Of a DNA stretch of 64,000 nucleotides, positions 9,352 through 18,098 are shown in pieces. The notes beneath the pieces are model-generated. The model made no database searches and was not told the origin of the DNA. It worked only from the letters and a program-made list of their open reading frames with translations. The stretch is from Staphylococcus sp. ACRSN. Its GTDB lineage: Bacteria; Bacillota; Bacilli; Staphylococcales; Staphylococcaceae. The position numbers and the translations under genes were made by a program. How positions within the stretch are numbered: position 1 is the first letter of the stretch; each line of letters begins with the position of its first letter. The DNA lies in the NCBI RefSeq assembly GCF_022346615.1, contig NZ_JAKRNS010000002.1, forward strand, positions 62,001-126,000, in the 5' to 3' direction.

Positions 9352-9691
9352 TTAGTTATTAAGTAAATGTATATTACATTTTAATTTTATTAGAAATATT
9401 TTTAGAAAATGAAAGTGGGTAACAATAATTTATGTTATTTATAGGAACTAGAAGAATATTGGAAAAATGATAAAATAAGAAAGTAACACTTTTACTGACC
9501 GAAGTTATTTTTTTCCAATATTCAATGTTCTAAATTCATATTAGTTAAAGTAAATGCCTTAAAATTAAGTTGCAAAATTCAACGTGTTGTATCAAGAACA
9601 TATTATTTTTTCGAATCAAATTGATTGTTTTTAAATGCAACAAACAAGCAATACTAACAATCTATTAACAAATTAATAAAAGGAGATGCTT
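9352..9691. other. Intergenic region upstream of the FUSC gene
   Basis: Contains no gene. Its main feature is the 14-base inverted repeat at 9454-9523 listed separately. The last bases hold the AAAGGAG ribosome binding site for the gene at 9692. Confidence 0.6.
9454..9523. repeat. Long inverted repeat, 14-base perfect arms
   Basis: GAATATTGGAAAAA at 9454-9467 is exactly complementary to 9510-9523, with 42 bases between the arms. No T-run follows in the right place for a terminator of budA. It could be a long leader hairpin, a transcription stop or a remnant of a small mobile element. Confidence 0.6.
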
Positions 9692-11617
9692 ATGTCAACA
9701 TTGATTAAATACTTAAAATCCTTAATTCGAGTCAATACAATGAAAATCGATGTTGCTAAGGGAATTAGACAATGTATTTTGATGTTAATCCCACTGTTCG
9801 TAGGTTATTTCACCAATCATTTTTCTACTGGATTATTGATTGCTACAGGAACATTAGCACATATTTATGTTTTTGGTGGACCTGCACAAGCAAAGCTTCG
9901 TGTTGTATTATTCTCGACTATTGGCTTATCAATTGCCATGATGCTTGGTACCATTGCTGTAAATCAACCGCTTATATTTGGTGTGCTTTTGCTAGTTATA
10001 ACTGTGATTCCATATTACATTTTCAGTTCACTAAATATACCTGGACCTTCTTCAATATTTTTTATCGTGGCATTCAGTTTGCCAATCAACCTTCCTTTTG
10101 CACCAGAAGATGCATTGTATAGAGGTTTATGCATGTTTGTAGGTGGCTTAATTGCTACTTTGATGGTGCTTATAACAATCATTATTTCCCGGGAAACAGC
10201 AGAAATGAAAGCAATAAAAAATGACTTTAATATGATAAAACAGTTGGTTCATAATTTTGATAATCCTGAAGCGTTTCAAAAAGCTTCTCAATTTGCAGTT
10301 ACAGCGTTTAGAAATTCTGATAATCAATTGATTACATCAAGTACTGCAAAATCAAAAGGCTCACCACGATTTCAACGTATATTACTGTTACATAATACAG
10401 CACAAGGTATTTTTTCAGAGCTATTAGAGCTCAATGAAAAAAATGCGCGTCCATTACCTAAAGAGATAAAGGAAATGGCGGATTTTGTAATTAAATTAGT
10501 ATTTTCAAAACGTATGGGAAGAAATCAATGGACTGAAAAAGTGGAATTTGATGATCAATATAAAAATTTGGTCGATAATATATTTAAAGTTGATGAAATT
10601 ATGAATGCAGATCAAGAAAGCGTAGAACATGAAGTTGATTATAGAATGCCGCTATATGGCCATCGATTAATCAATAATTTAACTTTAGATTCTTTTACAT
10701 TTAGAAGTACACTTCGTTATACGGTGATTATGGGTATTTCAATTTTTATTGCTTTGATGTTCGACTTTGATAAGGCTTATTGGATACCTTTAAGCACGCA
10801 TACAATACTATTAGGTTCGACAACATTACAAAGTTTTGAGCGTGCGGGCGCTAGAGGTGTGGGCACAATACTAGGTGTGCTCGTACTTTCACTTATTCTA
10901 TTATCAGCACCCCCGATACCAATAGCTATTATATTACTAGCTGTCACTGCAGGATTAACTGAGATGTTAGTTGGTGCTAACTATTCAATAGCAGTCATAT
11001 TTATTACGATACAAGTTCTGTTATTAAATGGGTTAGCTTCACAGCACTTATCGATTCAAATTGCATTCCCTAGAATTATAGACGTAATTGTAGGTATTTT
11101 GATAGCAGTTGTCTGCTTATTACTTATTGGTAAAAAAACAGCATCTTCAATGTTACCCAAAACATTAGTAGATGTAGCGCGTAATGAAGCGGTTATGTTT
11201 CATTATTTATTTTCGAGTAATCAGTATAAATCAATTGATTACGAAAAAAATGAAATGCTAAAGTTAAGCGTTAAATTAAATAATATGATTCAAGTTTACA
11301 ATAGTGCAAATGGGGAGTTGTTTAGTAATAAGCAAGCAATTCAATATTATTACCCAAGCATGTATGCATTAGAGGAATTAAACTTTATATTTAGAAGGGC
11401 ATTAAACAATGAACAACGCTATCACATTTCAGATGAAACTATGGCTCAATATTTACTCATCTTTGAAAATATTGCTAAACATTTTGAAAGAGGTACGAAT
11501 ATTAAAGTACAATCCATACCCGAGTTACCTCAATACACTTATATTACAAATGCATTAGATCATATTCAAAATAATTGTATTAATGCGAGAAAAAACATTT
11601 CTCTTTTACATCAATAA
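9692..11617 (+). CDS. FUSC family inner-membrane protein
   Basis: A 641-residue membrane protein with two hydrophobic blocks (about residues 26-175 and 340-480), each followed by a soluble segment. This is the layout of the fusaric acid resistance / aromatic acid exporter-like superfamily (FUSC, YccS/YhfK-like). The second block holds the conserved run ISIFIALMFDFDKAYWIPLS followed by GARGVGTILGVL. A first ATG at 9686 abuts the AAAGGAG ribosome binding site, so I use ATG at 9692, with six-base spacing. Likely an efflux or envelope protein; substrate unknown. A terminator follows directly, so it is a single-gene unit. Confidence 0.82.
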   Translation: MSTLIKYLKSLIRVNTMKIDVAKGIRQCILMLIPLFVGYFTNHFSTGLLIATGTLAHIYVFGGPAQAKLRVVLFSTIGLSIAMMLGTIAVNQPLIFGVLLLVITVIPYYIFSSLNIPGPSSIFFIVAFSLPINLPFAPEDALYRGLCMFVGGLIATLMVLITIIISRETAEMKAIKNDFNMIKQLVHNFDNPEAFQKASQFAVTAFRNSDNQLITSSTAKSKGSPRFQRILLLHNTAQGIFSELLELNEKNARPLPKEIKEMADFVIKLVFSKRMGRNQWTEKVEFDDQYKNLVDNIFKVDEIMNADQESVEHEVDYRMPLYGHRLINNLTLDSFTFRSTLRYTVIMGISIFIALMFDFDKAYWIPLSTHTILLGSTTLQSFERAGARGVGTILGVLVLSLILLSAPPIPIAIILLAVTAGLTEMLVGANYSIAVIFITIQVLLLNGLASQHLSIQIAFPRIIDVIVGILIAVVCLLLIGKKTASSMLPKTLVDVARNEAVMFHYLFSSNQYKSIDYEKNEMLKLSVKLNNMIQVYNSANGELFSNKQAIQYYYPSMYALEELNFIFRRALNNEQRYHISDETMAQYLLIFENIAKHFERGTNIKVQSIPELPQYTYITNALDHIQNNCINARKNISLLHQ

Positions 11618-11625
11618 AAATAATT

Positions 11626-11661
11626 AAGACCAATCTGTATTTATGTCAGATTGGTCTTTTT
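11626..11661 (+). terminator. Terminator after the FUSC gene
   Basis: AAGACCAATCTG and CAGATTGGTCTT arms form a perfect 12-base stem with a T-run, about 10 bp after the stop. Confidence 0.92.
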
Positions 11662-11814
11662 GGCATATTGAAAAACTATGGAAAGATATTTTAATAAAAT
11701 AGTATTAATAAATATGGCTTTTTGAAGACTGACGGTTGTGTGAACATATATAGAAGGAGGTCTAAAAAGATATTATTTTAGCTTATTATAAATCTAAACC
11801 ACTATTTTAAAACT

Positions 11815-11840
11815 GTTTAATATATTTAAAAAAGAGGTAT
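11815..11840 (+). promoter_or_regulatory. Sigma-B-like promoter for the YdaT-like gene
   Basis: GTTTAA at 11815-11820 and AGGTAT at 11835-11840, 14 bases apart, match the sigma-B consensus GTTTAA-N12-15-GGGTAT with one mismatch. The downstream product resembles a Bacillus sigma-B regulon protein, which supports the call. Confidence 0.55.
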
Positions 11841-11875
11841 TTAATATGTATTAAAGCAAAGATAGGAGTTTTTTT

Positions 11876-12289
11876 ATGCCTTGGACCATGGATGATTACC
11901 CTCAAAGTTGGAAGAATTTAGATACTCTAGAACGTAAAAAAGCGATTGATATCGGTAATGCAATGTTAAAAGACGGTTATCAAGAAGATAGAGTTATTCC
12001 AATTGCAACAAAACAGGCTGAATCTTGGTATAAAGATGCATCTGAAAATGAATTAAAAGCATTAAAACATAAAAAAATTAAAAAACATGAAAAAGATAAC
12101 GCATCAAATCCTAAATTAAATGAAAAAGATGTGCATGTATATTTCGAAGATAATGTGTGGAAAATTAAATCAGATGGAGCAAAACAAGCTTCTGACAGTT
12201 TCGATAAAAAGGAAGATGCAATGAAAAGAGCAAGAAATATTGCTGATAATAGGTCTACAGAAATTATAGAACATAAGAAAGATGAATAA
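11876..12289 (+). CDS. YdaT-like DUF2188 stress protein
   Basis: A 137-residue hydrophilic, lysine-rich protein. The N-terminus MPWTMDDYPQSWKNL and the following RKKAIDIGNAMLKDGY and RVIPIATKQAESW closely follow Bacillus subtilis YdaT, a general stress protein, and the C-terminal half (roughly 80-137, with VWKIKSDGAKQASDSFDKKEDA) is a DUF2188 repeat-type domain. The middle is a charged linker. No enzymatic residues are evident, and its molecular role is unknown. It stands alone 176 bp ahead of relP and has a sigma-B-like promoter, consistent with a general stress gene. Ribosome binding site: AGGAG seven or eight bases before the ATG. Confidence 0.82.
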   Translation: MPWTMDDYPQSWKNLDTLERKKAIDIGNAMLKDGYQEDRVIPIATKQAESWYKDASENELKALKHKKIKKHEKDNASNPKLNEKDVHVYFEDNVWKIKSDGAKQASDSFDKKEDAMKRARNIADNRSTEIIEHKKDE

Positions 12290-12464
12290 TAATTAGATAG
12301 AAGTATTGTACTAATTAATGCAAAAAAATGTTTTTACATTTTTAGTATTTAAATAGAATTATTTAGTAAAAAAATAAAAGGTGCAAATGAATTTTACAAT
12401 TAAAAGGAATCGTAATTTTAAAAAGAGATATGGATTATGATTGTATTAAATGGAGGCACAATGC

Positions 12465-13160
12465 ATGTATATGGAAAGGAAATCTTCACTAAACATTGAA
12501 GATTTGAAAGAAGAATTTAAAGAGAACTTAGGACAGTTTAGTAATAGTGAATCTGCTTTTGATATGTTGATTGGTTTTGTCGAACTAGAACAATTATATT
12601 CTTCTGCATTAAAAGAAATTAGTACTAAATTAGATATATTAGATGATCATTTTCAACAACTGTATAAACATAATCCAATCCATCATATGGAAAGACGTGT
12701 GAAAGATCTTCGTAGCTTGATTTATAAATTAAAACGAAAGGGTTGTGAGATATCTTCGGAATCGGCGAAAACACATATTCAAGATATAGCGGGTATTCGA
12801 GTAGTTTGTAATTATATTGATGATATTTATGTGATAGAATCGCTCTTATTAAAACAAGATGATGTTAAATTAATCAAGCGTAAGGACTATATTCAAAACC
12901 CTAAAGATAATGGGTATCGTAGTTTACATGTTGTTGTATCGGTACCTGTATTTTTAGCGCATTCTTTGGAAATCGTTCCTGTAGAGATTCAAATAAGAAC
13001 GATTGGTATGGATATGTGGGCAAGTTTGGAACATAAAATACGATATAAAAATGATACAAATACGGAAAAATATCGTGACGTATTAAAACAATGTGCCAAT
13101 GATATAACAGCTGTTGAAGGTAAAATGCAAAATATTAGAACTGAAGTATTTGATGTGTGA
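12465..13160 (+). CDS. relP: Small alarmone synthetase RelP
   Basis: Cytoplasmic single-domain (p)ppGpp synthetase, 231 residues, without hydrolase or regulatory domains. The RelA/SpoT synthetase motifs are all visible: [49 protein letters not shown] and [19 protein letters not shown]. Of the two staphylococcal small synthetases, RelP rather than RelQ is suggested by its position beside the gnt operon, as recalled for S. aureus, and by length. ATG at 12465 follows GGAGG with eight-base spacing; an ATG five codons earlier overlaps that ribosome binding site. In S. aureus this enzyme responds to cell-wall stress. Confidence 0.9.
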   Translation: MYMERKSSLNIEDLKEEFKENLGQFSNSESAFDMLIGFVELEQLYSSALKEISTKLDILDDHFQQLYKHNPIHHMERRVKDLRSLIYKLKRKGCEISSESAKTHIQDIAGIRVVCNYIDDIYVIESLLLKQDDVKLIKRKDYIQNPKDNGYRSLHVVVSVPVFLAHSLEIVPVEIQIRTIGMDMWASLEHKIRYKNDTNTEKYRDVLKQCANDITAVEGKMQNIRTEVFDV

Positions 13161-13187
13161 AGTGTTTAAATAAGAATAAGTGTAATG

Positions 13188-13231
13188 AAAAAGTTAGTAA
13201 GTTGGATATGTCCTTCATACTAACTTTTTTT
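13188..13231 (+). terminator. Terminator after relP
   Basis: AAAAAGTTAGTA and TACTAACTTTTTT arms around a loop of 18 bases, ending in a T-run. Confidence 0.85.
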
Positions 13232-13244
13232 GTAATGTTTGCTA

Positions 13245-13259
13245 ATTACGTAACGTAAT
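13245..13259. promoter_or_regulatory. Palindrome upstream of the MerR gene, probable autoregulatory operator
   Basis: ATTACGTAACGTAAT is a perfect palindrome around a central A, 30 bp before the MerR start. MerR proteins commonly bind such dyads in their own promoter spacers. Binding is inferred. Confidence 0.55.
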
Positions 13260-13289
13260 ATACTAATATTATTGGAAGGAGGGAATTAA

Positions 13290-14009
13290 ATGAAACAATA
13301 TCAAACTGGTGAATTAGCCGATCTATGTAATGTAACAGTCAGAACAGTACAATTCTATGAGAAAAAAGGATTGTTAAATGCTAGGAAATCAACAATAACT
13401 CCTCATGGCAGAAGGTTATTTGACGAAGAAAGTAAAGAAACGCTGCAAGTTATTCTCATACTTAAATCATTTGGTTTCAAATTAAAAGATATTCAAATTA
13501 TTATAAATGAGCAAGTAGATTTAAAAGTAATAAGAACGATGGTAAGCGAAAGAGAAGCAGAAGTTGAAAAAGAGATAAAAAAGTTAAGTCAATTACAAAA
13601 GGAGATTAAGCAATACCAAAATTACATAAGTAAATCGAGTATAGCACCATTAAATAAATTACTAAATACACATCAAATAATGAAAAGAAATAAATATCAA
13701 AACAAAATATCTAGTTCTTTTATAAAAAAACTACTACCAATTGCATTTATTCAATACGGTATAATTATATTTAGTATTTTAAATAAAAGTTGGAAACCTG
13801 TAGTTTTAAATTTTCCAATTTTAATGATATTCACAAATTTGCTTACATATCAACATCATCAAATACGTGAATATTTATGTCTCAATTGCCAATGCTTATT
13901 TAGCCCTAGTTTTAAAAGTTGGGTCATAGCAAAACATACGCCAAATACTAGAAAATTAGAGTGTGTGAAGTGTAAAGAAACGAACTATTGTATAGCAACT
14001 ACAAAATAA
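13290..14009 (+). CDS. MerR-family regulator with membrane segments and C-terminal zinc-ribbon-like cysteines
   Basis: Residues 1-75 are a clear MerR winged helix (YQTGELADLCNVTVRTVQFYEKKGLL), followed by a coiled-coil dimerisation stretch at about 75-115. Unusually, residues about 149-185 contain two hydrophobic segments, and the tail carries C197-x2-C200 and C225-x2-C228, arranged like a small zinc ribbon, with more cysteines at 202 and 234. This suggests a membrane-tethered or metal-binding regulator. The ligand is not evident. It has a strong AAGGAGG ribosome binding site and its own palindromic operator. It lies between relP and gntR, separated by terminators on both sides, so it is probably an autonomous unit. 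Confidence 0.78.
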   Translation: MKQYQTGELADLCNVTVRTVQFYEKKGLLNARKSTITPHGRRLFDEESKETLQVILILKSFGFKLKDIQIIINEQVDLKVIRTMVSEREAEVEKEIKKLSQLQKEIKQYQNYISKSSIAPLNKLLNTHQIMKRNKYQNKISSSFIKKLLPIAFIQYGIIIFSILNKSWKPVVLNFPILMIFTNLLTYQHHQIREYLCLNCQCLFSPSFKSWVIAKHTPNTRKLECVKCKETNYCIATTK

Positions 14010-14017
14010 AAATTTGG

Positions 14018-14059
14018 AACCGAAATAATTAGTTTGAAGACTGTTATTTCGGTTTTTTT
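14018..14059 (+). terminator. Terminator after the MerR gene
   Basis: AACCGAAATAA and TTATTTCGGTT arms separated by 15 bases, followed by seven Ts. Confidence 0.9.
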
Positions 14060-14085
14060 GTCTTGTTTTCCCTTAGTACAAAGAT

Positions 14086-14100
14086 TTGCAAACGCTTGCA
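14086..14100. promoter_or_regulatory. CcpA cre box upstream of gntR
   Basis: TTGCAAACGCTTGCA matches the cre consensus exactly and is nearly palindromic. It is 22 bp upstream of the GntR operator palindrome, the expected arrangement for catabolite control of gluconate use. Confidence 0.75.
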
Positions 14101-14122
14101 ATATTTGTGGTTGTGTATTACC

Positions 14123-14140
14123 ATACTTGTATACAAGTAT
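14123..14140. promoter_or_regulatory. GntR operator
   Basis: ATACTTGTATACAAGTAT is a perfect 18-base palindrome 28 bp before the gntR start. It corresponds to the GntR operator described for the Bacillus subtilis gnt operon as I recall it. Confidence 0.85.
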
Positions 14141-14168
14141 ATTAACCAAGTTAAGAGGTGAATTCATA

Positions 14169-14849
14169 GTGAATTATGAATATCCTGAAAGATGGTTAGA
14201 GGGTGTTTCTAAAGGAGAAGCAATCGCTGCTGAAATTAGATTAAAGATAGTTGATGGTTCTTTTAAAACAGACGCACTTTTAACGGAAAATCAAATTGCC
14301 AAAGAATTTAATGTAAGTCGTTCACCTGTACGTGATGCATTTAAATTGCTGAAGCAAGATCAATTAATCAATTTAGAAAGAATGGGAGCAGAAGTCTTAC
14401 CATTTGAAGATAAAGAAAAAAAAGAGCTTTATGATTTAAGAATCATGTTAGAATCTTTTGCTTTTACTCGTATTAAATCACTAAATCATGATCATATTGT
14501 TAAAGAATTGCGTAAACAATTAGAAATGATGAAAGTGGCTGTACAATTCGAAGATGCGGAAGCATTTACCGAACATGATATGAAATTTCACGAGGTAACC
14601 ATACTAGCATCAAAGCACCAATATTTGAAAACTTATTGGAATAATTTGAAGCTTGTAATGGAGGCACTTGTATTGTTATCAATGAGAAGGCGTATGATAG
14701 AAAATCCAGAAGATTTTGAACGAATTCATAAAAATCATGAAGTGTTTATAGAAGCCATTGCGAATCAGGATGCTATGAGGTTGAGAGAAGCCTTTCATTT
14801 AAATTTTGATGATGTAGGAGAAGACATCGACAGTTTTTGGCTTAGTTAA
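14169..14849 (+). CDS. gntR: Gluconate operon repressor GntR
   Basis: DNA-binding repressor of the FadR subfamily of GntR regulators, expected to release its operator on binding gluconate. Residues about 15-80 hold the winged helix (KGEAIAAEIRLKIVDG, then LTENQIAKEFNVSRSPVRDAFKLL), and the rest is the all-helical FCD effector domain, with metal-site-like D and H residues in HDMKFHEVTI. An open frame extends 45 codons upstream, but that extension runs through the cre box and operator, so I use GTG at 14169, which follows AGAGGTG. That gives 226 residues. It is first in gntR-gntK-gntP, with 35 bp to gntK. Confidence 0.93.
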   Translation: MNYEYPERWLEGVSKGEAIAAEIRLKIVDGSFKTDALLTENQIAKEFNVSRSPVRDAFKLLKQDQLINLERMGAEVLPFEDKEKKELYDLRIMLESFAFTRIKSLNHDHIVKELRKQLEMMKVAVQFEDAEAFTEHDMKFHEVTILASKHQYLKTYWNNLKLVMEALVLLSMRRRMIENPEDFERIHKNHEVFIEAIANQDAMRLREAFHLNFDDVGEDIDSFWLS

Positions 14850-14884
14850 GCAAAAGTGATTTGTAAGAAATAGGAGGATGTATT

Positions 14885-16426
14885 ATGAAATACATGATAG
14901 GTGTAGATATTGGAACGACAAGTACGAAATCGGTTTTATACGATGAAAAAGGTCAATTTATCATGAAACATAATATTGGGTATCCATTGCATACACCTAA
15001 CGTAGATGTATCTGAGGAAAATCCTGATGAACTATTTGATGCTGTATTGATGACTATTAAATATGTGATGCGAGAAGCAAATATAGCTAAAGAAGACTTA
15101 AAACTCATTTCTTTTAGTGCTCAAATGCATAGTCTTATTTCAATGGATGCGAGTAATCAAAGACTTACTGAAAATTTAACATGGGCAGATAATCGTGCGA
15201 GTAAATACGCTGATATCATAAAAAATGACCATAATGGAATTGAAATATATAAAAGAACTGGCACTCCAATTCATCCAATGTCACCGCTATCTAAGATTTT
15301 TTGGATGAAACATGAGCAACAAGAAATTTATAATCAAACAGCAATGTTTGCAGATATAAAAACTTATATTTTCTACCACCTATTTGAAAAATTTGTCATT
15401 GATCAATCAATGGCATCATCAACTGGTATGTTCAATTTAGAAACATTAACTTGGGATGATGAAGCATTATCTTTATTAGGCATAACAGAAGAACAACTTC
15501 CTGAGATCGTTCCGACCACACATATTATGACTGGGATGAAACATAGATATGCTGCATTGATGGGTATTGACCCTGAAACGCCGGTTATTGTTGGTGCAAG
15601 TGATGGCGTGCTCTCTAACTTAGGAGTTAATGCATTTAAAAAAGGTGAAGTTGCTGTGACGATAGGTACATCAGGTGCAATTAGAACTGTAATAGATAAA
15701 CCACGTACAGATTATAAAGGTCGTATCTTCTGCTATGTATTAACTGAAGATCATTATGTAATTGGTGGACCAGTTAATAATGGCGGTGTTGTACTTCGTT
15801 GGCTACGTGATGAATTGTTAGCAAGTGAAGTTGAAACAGCAAAACGTTTGGGTGTAGATCCATATGATGTTTTGACTAAGATTGCAAATCGTGTTAAACC
15901 GGGTGCCGAAGGTTTAATTTTCCATCCATATTTAGCTGGTGAACGTGCACCATTATGGAGTGCTGATGCACGAGGATCATTCTTTGGTTTAACATTAACT
16001 CACCAAAAAGAACATATGATTAGAGCAGCATTAGAAGGCGTTTTATATAATCTATATACAGTATACTTAGCGCTTATTGAGGTGATGAATGAGACACCAA
16101 CTACGATTAAAGCAACAGGCGGTTTTGCTAAAAGTGAAATTTGGCGACAAATGATGGCAGATATATTTGATACTAATCTCATTGTTCCTGAAAGTTATGA
16201 AAGTTCATGTCTGGGTGCTTGTGTATTAGGATTAAAAGCACTTGGTGAAATTGATGATTTCTCTATTATCGAAGAAATGGTGGGCACGACTAATGCACAT
16301 GCGCCTAACCAAGATAATGTGCAAGTGTATCAACAGTTGATTAGTATTTTTATTAATTTAAGTCGTTCATTGGAAGATAGATATACTGAAATAGCTAACT
16401 TCCAACGTCAACATATGCAAGACTAA
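14885..16426 (+). CDS. gntK: Gluconokinase
   Basis: Phosphorylates D-gluconate with ATP to 6-phosphogluconate, which enters the pentose phosphate pathway. It is a 513-residue FGGY-family sugar kinase rather than the small E. coli type. The first ATP motif is MIGVDIGTTSTKSVLYD at the start; AQMHSL and TWADNRAS form part of the sugar site, and the second phosphate motif is GTSGAIRTV. The late RAALEGVLYNLY and KATGGFAKSEIWRQMMAD segments are FGGY signatures. AGGAGG precedes the ATG. Its position between gntR and gntP identifies the substrate. Confidence 0.95.
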   Translation: MKYMIGVDIGTTSTKSVLYDEKGQFIMKHNIGYPLHTPNVDVSEENPDELFDAVLMTIKYVMREANIAKEDLKLISFSAQMHSLISMDASNQRLTENLTWADNRASKYADIIKNDHNGIEIYKRTGTPIHPMSPLSKIFWMKHEQQEIYNQTAMFADIKTYIFYHLFEKFVIDQSMASSTGMFNLETLTWDDEALSLLGITEEQLPEIVPTTHIMTGMKHRYAALMGIDPETPVIVGASDGVLSNLGVNAFKKGEVAVTIGTSGAIRTVIDKPRTDYKGRIFCYVLTEDHYVIGGPVNNGGVVLRWLRDELLASEVETAKRLGVDPYDVLTKIANRVKPGAEGLIFHPYLAGERAPLWSADARGSFFGLTLTHQKEHMIRAALEGVLYNLYTVYLALIEVMNETPTTIKATGGFAKSEIWRQMMADIFDTNLIVPESYESSCLGACVLGLKALGEIDDFSIIEEMVGTTNAHAPNQDNVQVYQQLISIFINLSRSLEDRYTEIANFQRQHMQD

Positions 16427-16565
16427 GACACTCTCGCAATTCGTCTCTATAAGGTATCAGGAAAATGGTTTGACATATATATGAATAATACATAAGTTGA
16501 ATCATTTTCTAACTGTAACCTTGATTTTTAGTAATAAATAGAATGGCAAAAAAATTTAACAATAA

Positions 16566-16620
16566 AAGAAAGCGTTATCAAATTTAAATAGATTCATTTC
16601 AAATCTATTTTGAATTTGAT
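16566..16620 (+). promoter_or_regulatory. Cre-like site joined to a long hairpin ahead of gntP
   Basis: AAGAAAGCGTTATCA (16566-16580) fits the cre consensus with one mismatch at position 2. Its last four bases are also the first four of an inverted repeat whose arms are 16577-16594 and 16602-16620, an almost perfect 18-base stem with a seven-base loop. The hairpin ends directly before the gntP ribosome binding site GGAAGGGGAG. Confidence 0.5.
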
Positions 16621-16640
16621 TTTGGAAGGGGAGAATGATT

Positions 16641-17999
16641 ATGTTTGAAACAATATGGCCACTCATTACAGTGGTAATAGGGATTATTGTATTATTGGGA
16701 CTTATAATATTCTTGAAACTAAATACATTTATTTCGTTGATTATTACATCTATTGTCACTGCTATTTTATTAGGAATGCCTTTAGATAAAATAATCGAAA
16801 CAATTGAAAATGGAATGGGAAGTACATTAGGTCATATTGCACTTATTTTTGGATTAGGTGCGATATTAGGGAAGTTACTTGCTGATGGTGGTGGTGCTAC
16901 ACGTATTGCCGACACATTAATAAATAAATTTGGTCAAAAACATGTACAGTGGGCGATGCTAATTGCAGCGTTTATTGTTGGGATTGCACTGTTTTTTGAA
17001 GTTGGTCTTGTATTATTGATTCCTCTTGTGTTTACGATTGCAAAACGCGCAAATGTATCGCAATTAAAATTAGGTTTACCAATGGTTGTGGCACTATCTG
17101 TTACGCATGGTTTCTTACCACCACATCCAGGTCCGGTTGTTATTGCTAAAGAGTTGAAAGCAAATTTAGGACATGTATTACTTTATGGTATTATTATTGC
17201 AATTCCTGTGACTATTATTGCAGGTCCTATATTTAATAAAATTGCACAAAAGCTTACGCCATCTGCTTATAAACGTGAAGGTGACATTTCATCTCTAGGT
17301 GCACAGAAAGAATTTTCAGAAGAAGAAATGCCAAGTTTTGGATTGAGTTTACTAACAGCAATTTCACCTGTGATTTTAATGTTATTATCTACGATTGTTC
17401 AATTAGTGACAGGTCACGAAGAAGCTAAAAATGGATTTGAATCTGTTGTTTACTTTATTGGTACTGCTGGTACAGCAATGTTAATTGCAGTATTATTTGC
17501 AATATTTACAATGGGTATAAAACAAGGTAGAAAAAATGCTGATATCATGGATTCAGTGTCAAATGCAATATATCCTATTGGTATGATGATTTTGATTATT
17601 GGTGGTGGCGGCACATTCAAACAAGTATTAATTGATGGTGGCGTCGGTGATACGATTGCGAAAATGTTTGAAGGGTCTGAAATGTCTCCTATATTACTAG
17701 CATGGATTGTAGCAGCTGTATTACGAATTGCTTTAGGTTCATCAACAGTAGCAGCAGTATCATCAACTGGTATTGTATTACCATTACTGCAAGCTACAGA
17801 CGTTAATGTAGCACTTGTTGTATTAGCAATTGGTGCAGGTAGTGTTATCTTGTCACATGTGAACGATGCAGGCTTTTGGATGTTTAAAGAGTACTTTGGA
17901 TTGACAGTTAAAGAAACATTTTTAACATGGTCATTACTAGAAACGATTATTTCAGTTTCAGGACTTGTATTTATATTAGTACTTAGTCTGTTTGTATAA
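16641..17999 (+). CDS. gntP: Gluconate permease
   Basis: Proton-coupled gluconate importer of the GntP family, 452 residues and hydrophobic throughout. Conserved family segments include LADGGGATRIADTLI, FFEVGLVLLIPLVF, HGFLPPHPGPVVIA, LRIALGSSTVAAVSS and SHVNDAGFWMFKEYFG. ATG at 16635 overlaps the ribosome binding site, so ATG at 16641, seven bases after GGGGAG, is the better start. A 214-bp gap after gntK contains a cre-like site and a hairpin, suggesting separate tuning of the permease. Transcription could continue toward the araC gene through an imperfect terminator. Confidence 0.93.
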   Translation: MFETIWPLITVVIGIIVLLGLIIFLKLNTFISLIITSIVTAILLGMPLDKIIETIENGMGSTLGHIALIFGLGAILGKLLADGGGATRIADTLINKFGQKHVQWAMLIAAFIVGIALFFEVGLVLLIPLVFTIAKRANVSQLKLGLPMVVALSVTHGFLPPHPGPVVIAKELKANLGHVLLYGIIIAIPVTIIAGPIFNKIAQKLTPSAYKREGDISSLGAQKEFSEEEMPSFGLSLLTAISPVILMLLSTIVQLVTGHEEAKNGFESVVYFIGTAGTAMLIAVLFAIFTMGIKQGRKNADIMDSVSNAIYPIGMMILIIGGGGTFKQVLIDGGVGDTIAKMFEGSEMSPILLAWIVAAVLRIALGSSTVAAVSSTGIVLPLLQATDVNVALVVLAIGAGSVILSHVNDAGFWMFKEYFGLTVKETFLTWSLLETIISVSGLVFILVLSLFV

Positions 18000-18042
18000 A
18001 AATACTTTATTATTTTATAAAGGAATATAAAGTATAAAAAAT

Positions 18043-18098
18043 GCACCTTATTCTTGTTTTTTCGATATAATGAAAAAATAGGAATGAGGTGTTTTTTT
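18043..18098 (+). terminator. Terminator-like hairpin overlapping the araC ribosome binding site
   Basis: CACCTTATTC and GAATGAGGTG arms (one mismatch), with inner TTTTTTC and GAAAAAA, are followed by seven Ts. The right arm contains the araC ribosome binding site GAGGTG and the T-run supplies part of its TTG start codon. Confidence 0.65.

Noticed and set aside
14034-14168. Upstream extension of gntR by 45 codons
   Set aside because: It would read through the terminator of the MerR gene, the cre box and the operator palindrome.
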